A stretch of DNA of 16,085 nucleotides, taken from positions 1-16,085 of the forward strand of contig JAEXBN010000035.1 of the NCBI GenBank assembly GCA_023394045.1. Reading direction: 5' to 3'. This DNA comes from Bacillota bacterium (GTDB lineage: Bacteria > Bacillota > Clostridia > Tissierellales > Peptoniphilaceae). The translations under genes and the position numbers were made by a program. Shown here one piece after another: positions 14,204-16,085 of the stretch. A model generated the notes under the pieces. The model worked only from the letters and a program-made list of their open reading frames with translations, was not told the origin of the DNA and searched no databases. Positions within the stretch are counted from its first letter, which is position 1. Every line of letters starts with the position of its first letter.

Positions 14204-14850
14204 TTTGATTTCCTTCCCATGGTATTGCTTCCGATGATTTCTCGTATCTCATTCACATCACGCGCCGGCTCATAAAGAATAATCTTCTTGTCTCTGATAC
14301 ACAATATTGGTATTTGCAAATCGATAATCTCTTGTAAATTATGTGTCGTGTATAAAACTAGCGCCGAGGCAGAAGCGTCTTGTATACATTCATGAAACTG
14401 ATGAGTATTCTCATCATCTAGTGCATTGGCTGCCTCATCGAATAGTAGCACCTTTTTTCTTCTTAATAGGCCCAGAGTAATTTCTGCAATCTTTTTTTGA
14501 CCACTACTCAAATGCTGAATCGGCTGATCATAAATCGAAAGCGGCTGTCCATCTAATACGTTTTCAATATCCTCTTTTGTCACGAGAAGAAGATCGCACA
14601 AATCTTTCAAACGCACTTCGCCCGGCAAGCCGGTATAATCAGAAATCAAAAGCACATCTTCCTGCTGAATCCCAGAAATCTCGCCGCCTAATGGAGGAAG
14701 AATCCCCATCAGGGTTTTATAAAACGAGCTTTTTCCGCTTCCATTTTTACCTACAACCGCATAAATACCGTTCTCAGGTAACGACAAGGACACTTCAACC
14801 AGCGGATCGTCTTTTCTATATCCTATCGTTAAATTTTCTAGATCAATCAT
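14200..14850 (-). CDS. ABC transporter ATP-binding protein with altered Q-loop and Walker B
   Basis: A 216-residue ABC ATPase. Walker A is GKNGSGKS (34-41), the signature is LSSGQKK (114-120) and the switch histidine is His170 in TTHN. Two sites depart from consensus: Walker B reads VLLFDEAANALD with Ala where Pro is usual, and the Q-loop region reads VLLISDYTGLPGE with no Gln at the expected place. Similar small ATPases occur in immunity and export systems for modified peptides, but the specific family is not clear. ATG at 14850 is the only reasonable start; the nearest Shine-Dalgarno-like stretch (GAGGAAGAG) is distant. The gene overlaps its permease by four bases and uses AT-rich codons. 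Confidence 0.9.
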   Translation of the reverse strand: MIDLENLTIGYRKDDPLVEVSLSLPENGIYAVVGKNGSGKSSFYKTLMGILPPLGGEISGIQQEDVLLISDYTGLPGEVRLKDLCDLLLVTKEDIENVLDGQPLSIYDQPIQHLSSGQKKIAEITLGLLRRKKVLLFDEAANALDDENTHQFHECIQDASASALVLYTTHNLQEIIDLQIPILCIRDKKIILYEPARDVNEIREIIGSNTMGRKSK

Positions 14851-15180
14851 ATTCTAAGCTCTTCCTCACGCTTTTATAAAAATGAGTTTCTTTCAGCTAT
14901 GATAAAACGGACAACAAGGAGAAGGGTAGCAGAATCCAGTCACTATTTTTCAAAACTTTTTCTTCTTCTCTCCAAATTGAAGCGCGCTCTTTAGATTGAT
15001 GCTAACTCTAATGCTCAATGAAATCAACTGTCATACATGAAGGGGATGTTAAATTTTATAAGAACTAAGCCTGCGAGGTGCTTCTTCGCCGATATGCATG
15101 GGGAACCCATTCAAAATAGCTGGAAAACATAAAAAAGCAGAGCCCCCTCCCCGTCGCCGCCCACCAGATCATGGTGATCA
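14851..15180. other. Intergenic region of about 330 bases without a recognised gene
   Basis: It contains the weak minus-strand promoter described separately and, just after the GT2 stop, overlapping short inverted repeats (GATCA-TGG-TGATC at 15167-15179). On the minus strand a G-rich stretch then leads into CTCTGCTTTTTT (about 15133-15144), which may be a weak terminator for the GT2 gene. Short frames on both strands lack ribosome binding sites. No RNA gene was recognised. Confidence 0.6.
14999..15027 (-). promoter_or_regulatory. Possible promoter for the AT-rich ATPase-permease pair
   Basis: On the minus strand TTGATT (15022-15027) and TAGCAT (14999-15004) are 17 bases apart; the -10 matches 4 of 6. 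This would leave a leader of about 140 bases before the ATPase start at 14850. A TATAAA closer to the gene lacks a matching -35. Confidence 0.3.
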
Positions 15181-16085
15181 CTACAAAATAGGCGGCTTCT
15201 CGCCATCGCGCCAGTCCCGCGAGGAGAAAAGCTGAATGATCCCTTTCAGCGAGCCATAGCCATAAGAAAGATGAAACAAAGGAAAAAGAATGAGGAGCAA
15301 GCCAAACTCACGAAGCGATGAGGCAAGACGAAATGAGGCTCCCAAATCCAGCGCGAGGTAGACCGCCAATTCGATCAGCAAAAGCATCCGCAGCAAAGGC
15401 GCAAAAAGACCGCCAATGCCTAGAATCAGCAAAGACAAGACAAAGAGAAGCGGGACGAAATGGCGCACGCCCATGGAACCCGGGCACAGTTTCATGGTGA
15501 TCACATTCCATTTTCCATTCTCACGAGCCATACGGGCAATTCCCGAAAGGGTGTCGCGGCTGTGATAGGTCAAGTGAATCTGATCGGAAAGATAGATGCG
15601 CCCTCCATTTTTCCTGATCCGGTAGTTGAGTTCGTTGTCCTGGTTGCGCACCAAGCGTTCATCATAACCGCCAAAGCGCGTAAAGACCGAACGGCGAAAG
15701 GCGCCAAACGGCACCGTATCCACGAAGCCGCTTTTTCCATGGGTTCGGAACTCGGAATTGCCCACGCCAAAACGTGAGGAAAGCATCTTCGCAATCGCCG
15801 TCCCCACAAACCCTTGATTTTTCGTTTCCAGAACGCCCCCGACATTATCCGCATCCGGAACTTGCTCCAATGTAGAAATGCAGCGGGAAATATAGTCCGA
15901 AGGATACCTTGAATGCGCATCAAGACGCACAATATAAATGCCCCGCGCCTGGCGAATACCCAGATTCATGGAAATCGGAACGATTTTTTTCGGATTGACC
16001 AAGACCCGCACCAGTTCAGGAAATTCCTTTCGGAAGGCTTCCAACCGTTCCGGGGTGGTATCTGTGGATGCGCCATCCACAAAAA
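15181..16085 (-). CDS. GT2-family glycosyltransferase, ExoA-like, N-terminus cut by window edge
   Basis: The visible part of about 301 residues lacks the start, which lies beyond the right edge: the first residues FVDGASTDTTPERL are the UDP-binding VDGASxD motif usually found 30 to 40 residues into a GT-A protein. Next come ISMNLGIRQARGIYIVRLDA followed by HSRYP, where LDAH stands at the metal-binding DxD position, VGGVLET, FGAFRRSVFTRFGGYDE and RNQDNELNYRIRKNGG with the likely catalytic Asp. The C-terminus has two to three membrane spans (FVPLLFVLSLLILGIGGLFA and following), so the enzyme is membrane-bound and faces the cytoplasm. ExoA of succinoglycan synthesis has this arrangement. Role: transfer of a sugar to a lipid-linked polysaccharide intermediate. 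Sugar not predicted. Confidence 0.93.
   Translation of the reverse strand, partial: FVDGASTDTTPERLEAFRKEFPELVRVLVNPKKIVPISMNLGIRQARGIYIVRLDAHSRYPSDYISRCISTLEQVPDADNVGGVLETKNQGFVGTAIAKMLSSRFGVGNSEFRTHGKSGFVDTVPFGAFRRSVFTRFGGYDERLVRNQDNELNYRIRKNGGRIYLSDQIHLTYHSRDTLSGIARMARENGKWNVITMKLCPGSMGVRHFVPLLFVLSLLILGIGGLFAPLLRMLLLIELAVYLALDLGASFRLASSLREFGLLLILFPLFHLSYGYGSLKGIIQLFSSRDWRDGEKPPIL

Noticed and set aside
10465..14850. Complete bacteriocin biosynthesis locus
   Set aside because: Only transporter-type genes are present. No precursor peptide with leader, no modification enzyme, protease or regulatory kinase was found in the window.
15065..15175. Short minus-strand frame after the GT2 stop encoding a hydrophobic 36-residue peptide (MIWWAATGRGLCFF...)
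   Set aside because: No ribosome binding site, no homology recognised, and the frame continues upstream as an out-of-frame shadow of the GT2 gene. A weak terminator-like T-run also lies within it.

Overview
The window looks like chromosomal DNA of a Gram-positive Firmicute (Bacillota) of moderate GC. The evidence is strong AGGAGG-type ribosome binding sites, a ddl-murF pair, the ACT-domain (UPF0237) plus PFL-family (UPF0210) gene pair, and EcsAB/bacteriocin-type ABC exporters. The genus cannot be told from the sequence alone.

Layout. (1) Positions 1-3345, minus strand: a surface or exopolysaccharide segment transcribed as GT4 glycosyltransferase, then Wzx-type flippase, then UDP-GlcNAc 2-epimerase (cut by the left edge). 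(2) 3432-5803, minus: a two-gene ABC transporter (ATPase plus a long EcsB-like membrane protein). (3) 5804-6108: a divergent intergenic region with a promoter facing each way, a 27-bp tandem duplication between them, and a 10-bp tandem repeat inside the ddl promoter spacer. (4) 6109-10286, plus: ddl, murF, ACT-domain protein and PFL-family protein. The first two make and attach D-Ala-D-Ala for peptidoglycan. The last two are a conserved pair of unknown function. (5) 10287-10468: a convergent intergenic region with three tandem ~54-bp hairpin repeats; the stop codons of both flanking genes lie inside CTGAG-type palindromes. (6) 10465-13232, minus: a four-gene ABC exporter operon (anchored extracellular protein, two permeases, ATPase) with overlapping genes. 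(7) 13442-14850, minus: a second, much AT-richer ATPase plus permease pair. (8) 14851-15180: non-coding. (9) 15181-16085, minus: an ExoA-like GT2 glycosyltransferase cut by the right edge.

Polysaccharide genes thus flank a wall-precursor operon and three ABC systems. The two right-hand ABC systems resemble bacteriocin/antimicrobial-peptide efflux or immunity transporters, but no precursor peptide or modification gene is visible. The most unusual sequence is the hairpin repeat array at 10325-10468. It marks the junction between the GC-rich ddl-murF operon and the AT-richer ABC block, and its units can fold into alternative hairpins. No tRNA, rRNA, CRISPR array, transposase or phage gene was seen.
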